A DNA stretch of 64,000 nt, from positions 1,133,262-1,197,261 of the forward strand of contig JAEPQE010000001.1 of the NCBI GenBank assembly GCA_017640665.1, in the 5' to 3' direction. Origin of the DNA: Balneolaceae bacterium. Lineage in GTDB: Bacteria; Bacteroidota; Rhodothermia; Balneolales; Balneolaceae. Of the stretch, positions 63,454 to 64,000 are shown piece by piece; within the stretch, counting starts at the first letter, position 1, and each line of letters opens with the position of its first letter. The position numbers and the translations under genes were made by a program. The notes beneath the pieces were generated by a model. The model was not told the DNA's origin. It searched no databases and worked only from the letters and a program-made list of their open reading frames with translations.

Positions 63454-64000
63454 TTAATTGAGCTCTTCTCGTACTTTTTCCAGAAGAGATTTAGTGAGTT
63501 TTATGCCTTGATTGGCAGGAATAGAATCCCCTTCATATTCTATCCCAACATACCCGTTGTTAAATCCCGATTCCTTAATGATTTTAAAGAGACGGATATA
63601 GTCCATGCTCGATTCATTCCCGTCTTCATCAAAATTAAATGTTTTAGCACTTACACCTTTCGCGTAAGGCATCAGTTCTTTTGTCCCTTCATAAATATCA
63701 TATTGAGCAACGCACGGAGTATTCCATAAGGCATCCCCCTCACGTTTATAACAGAAATTCCCAAAATCAGGTAAAGTACCCGCCCAGTCACTATTTACCT
63801 GTTTCAAAACATGAGCTAATCTGCCACCATGAGAAGAATGACTTCCATGATTTTCAACGATTACCGAAACGCCTGCATTCTTTCCATATTCAGCCAAAGT
63901 ACCCAGGCTATTAATCGAGGCTTCAGTCCATGTTTCTAAATCCAAGGCTCCGTGAAGATTAACTCGCACGGAATGACATTCAAGAAATTTTGCTGCGTCG
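63454..64000 (-). CDS. Sugar phosphate isomerase/epimerase-like protein, partial
   Basis: The C-terminal 182 codons of a TIM-barrel isomerase; the gene enters from the right edge. The visible frame, reading through AAKFLECHSVRVNLHG, VIVENHGSHSSHGGRL and GYVGIEYEGDS, matches the xylose-isomerase-like family. A GTG at 63969 gives an internal start but the frame stays open beyond it. It precedes the GMC gene by 3 bases. The substrate is unknown. Confidence 0.85.
   Translation of the reverse strand, partial: DAAKFLECHSVRVNLHGALDLETWTEASINSLGTLAEYGKNAGVSVIVENHGSHSSHGGRLAHVLKQVNSDWAGTLPDFGNFCYKREGDALWNTPCVAQYDIYEGTKELMPYAKGVSAKTFNFDEDGNESSMDYIRLFKIIKESGFNNGYVGIEYEGDSIPANQGIKLTKSLLEKVREELN

Noticed and set aside
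1-64000. tRNA or rRNA genes
   Set aside because: No cloverleaf-like or conserved rRNA sequence was recognised in any gap, though reading by eye can miss a tRNA.

Overview
The window looks like chromosomal DNA from a moderately AT-rich, Gram-negative marine bacterium of the Bacteroidota/Balneolota group. A Balneola/Gracilimonas-like organism is my best guess; this is inference. Supporting signs are a PorV/PorQ-family protein, DUF4270 and DUF5916 proteins, LytTR regulators paired with LytS-type kinases, TTTG-N19-TAnnTTTG-like promoter boxes, and many exported proteins with Bacteroidota-style signals. No rRNA, tRNA, CRISPR array, prophage or transposase was seen. Most of the window is ordinary housekeeping DNA with small accessory inserts.

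Layout: the start (1-9.6 kb) holds the 5' end of a LolC/E-like permease, then a glycogen/alpha-glucan block (glgB, malQ, a ComA-like phosphosulfolactate synthase, a GT5-only starch-synthase-like protein), a DUF4270 lipoprotein, an outer-membrane protein and a TPR protein. rho (9.7 kb) ends in a convergent junction with a six-gene leftward unit: purS-clpS-purQ-lptB-rhodanese-amidohydrolase. After miaA come a VapBC-like toxin-antitoxin pair, a phosphatase-like protein and a PorV/PorQ-family protein. dnaN, a SAM hydrolase and a methyltransferase run right; argS, an S23 four-helix-bundle gene, radC and AMP nucleosidase run left. A NUDIX gene split by a -1 shift follows. Next are OsmC, peroxiredoxin and topA.

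The accessory part (30.7-42.3 kb) holds a hypothetical protein, two cassette-like single-gene units (CPBP protease and DUF5071), a tricorn-like S41 protease, an AT-rich PD-(D/E)XK nuclease-like protein, malic enzyme and a TPR/kinase/LytTR module. The rest carries an M1 peptidase, the recR-ybaB-dnaX replication/repair operon, acylphosphatase, a second exported-protein/kinase/LytTR module, a DUF5916 protein, DoxX, a metallo-beta-lactamase-fold hydrolase, a GIY-YIG protein, aminopeptidase P, thiamine pyrophosphokinase, a DHH phosphoesterase and a DegP-like protease. It ends in a leftward unit of sugar isomerase, GMC oxidoreductase and its small subunit.

The most unusual signals are: (1) single ORFs bracketed by inverted repeats whose ends touch the stop codon (two at 31.4-32.7 kb, one at 23.5-23.9 kb); (2) two canonical -1 slippery heptamers in the correct phase, one in dnaX that would give a shorter gamma-like product and one that would restore a complete NUDIX hydrolase; (3) a family of roughly 60-170 bp intergenic elements, most with GTCAT/ATGAC inverted ends; (4) an unassigned 561-residue nuclease-like protein. 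All functional calls rest on recognised family features in the translated sequence; no database search was run.
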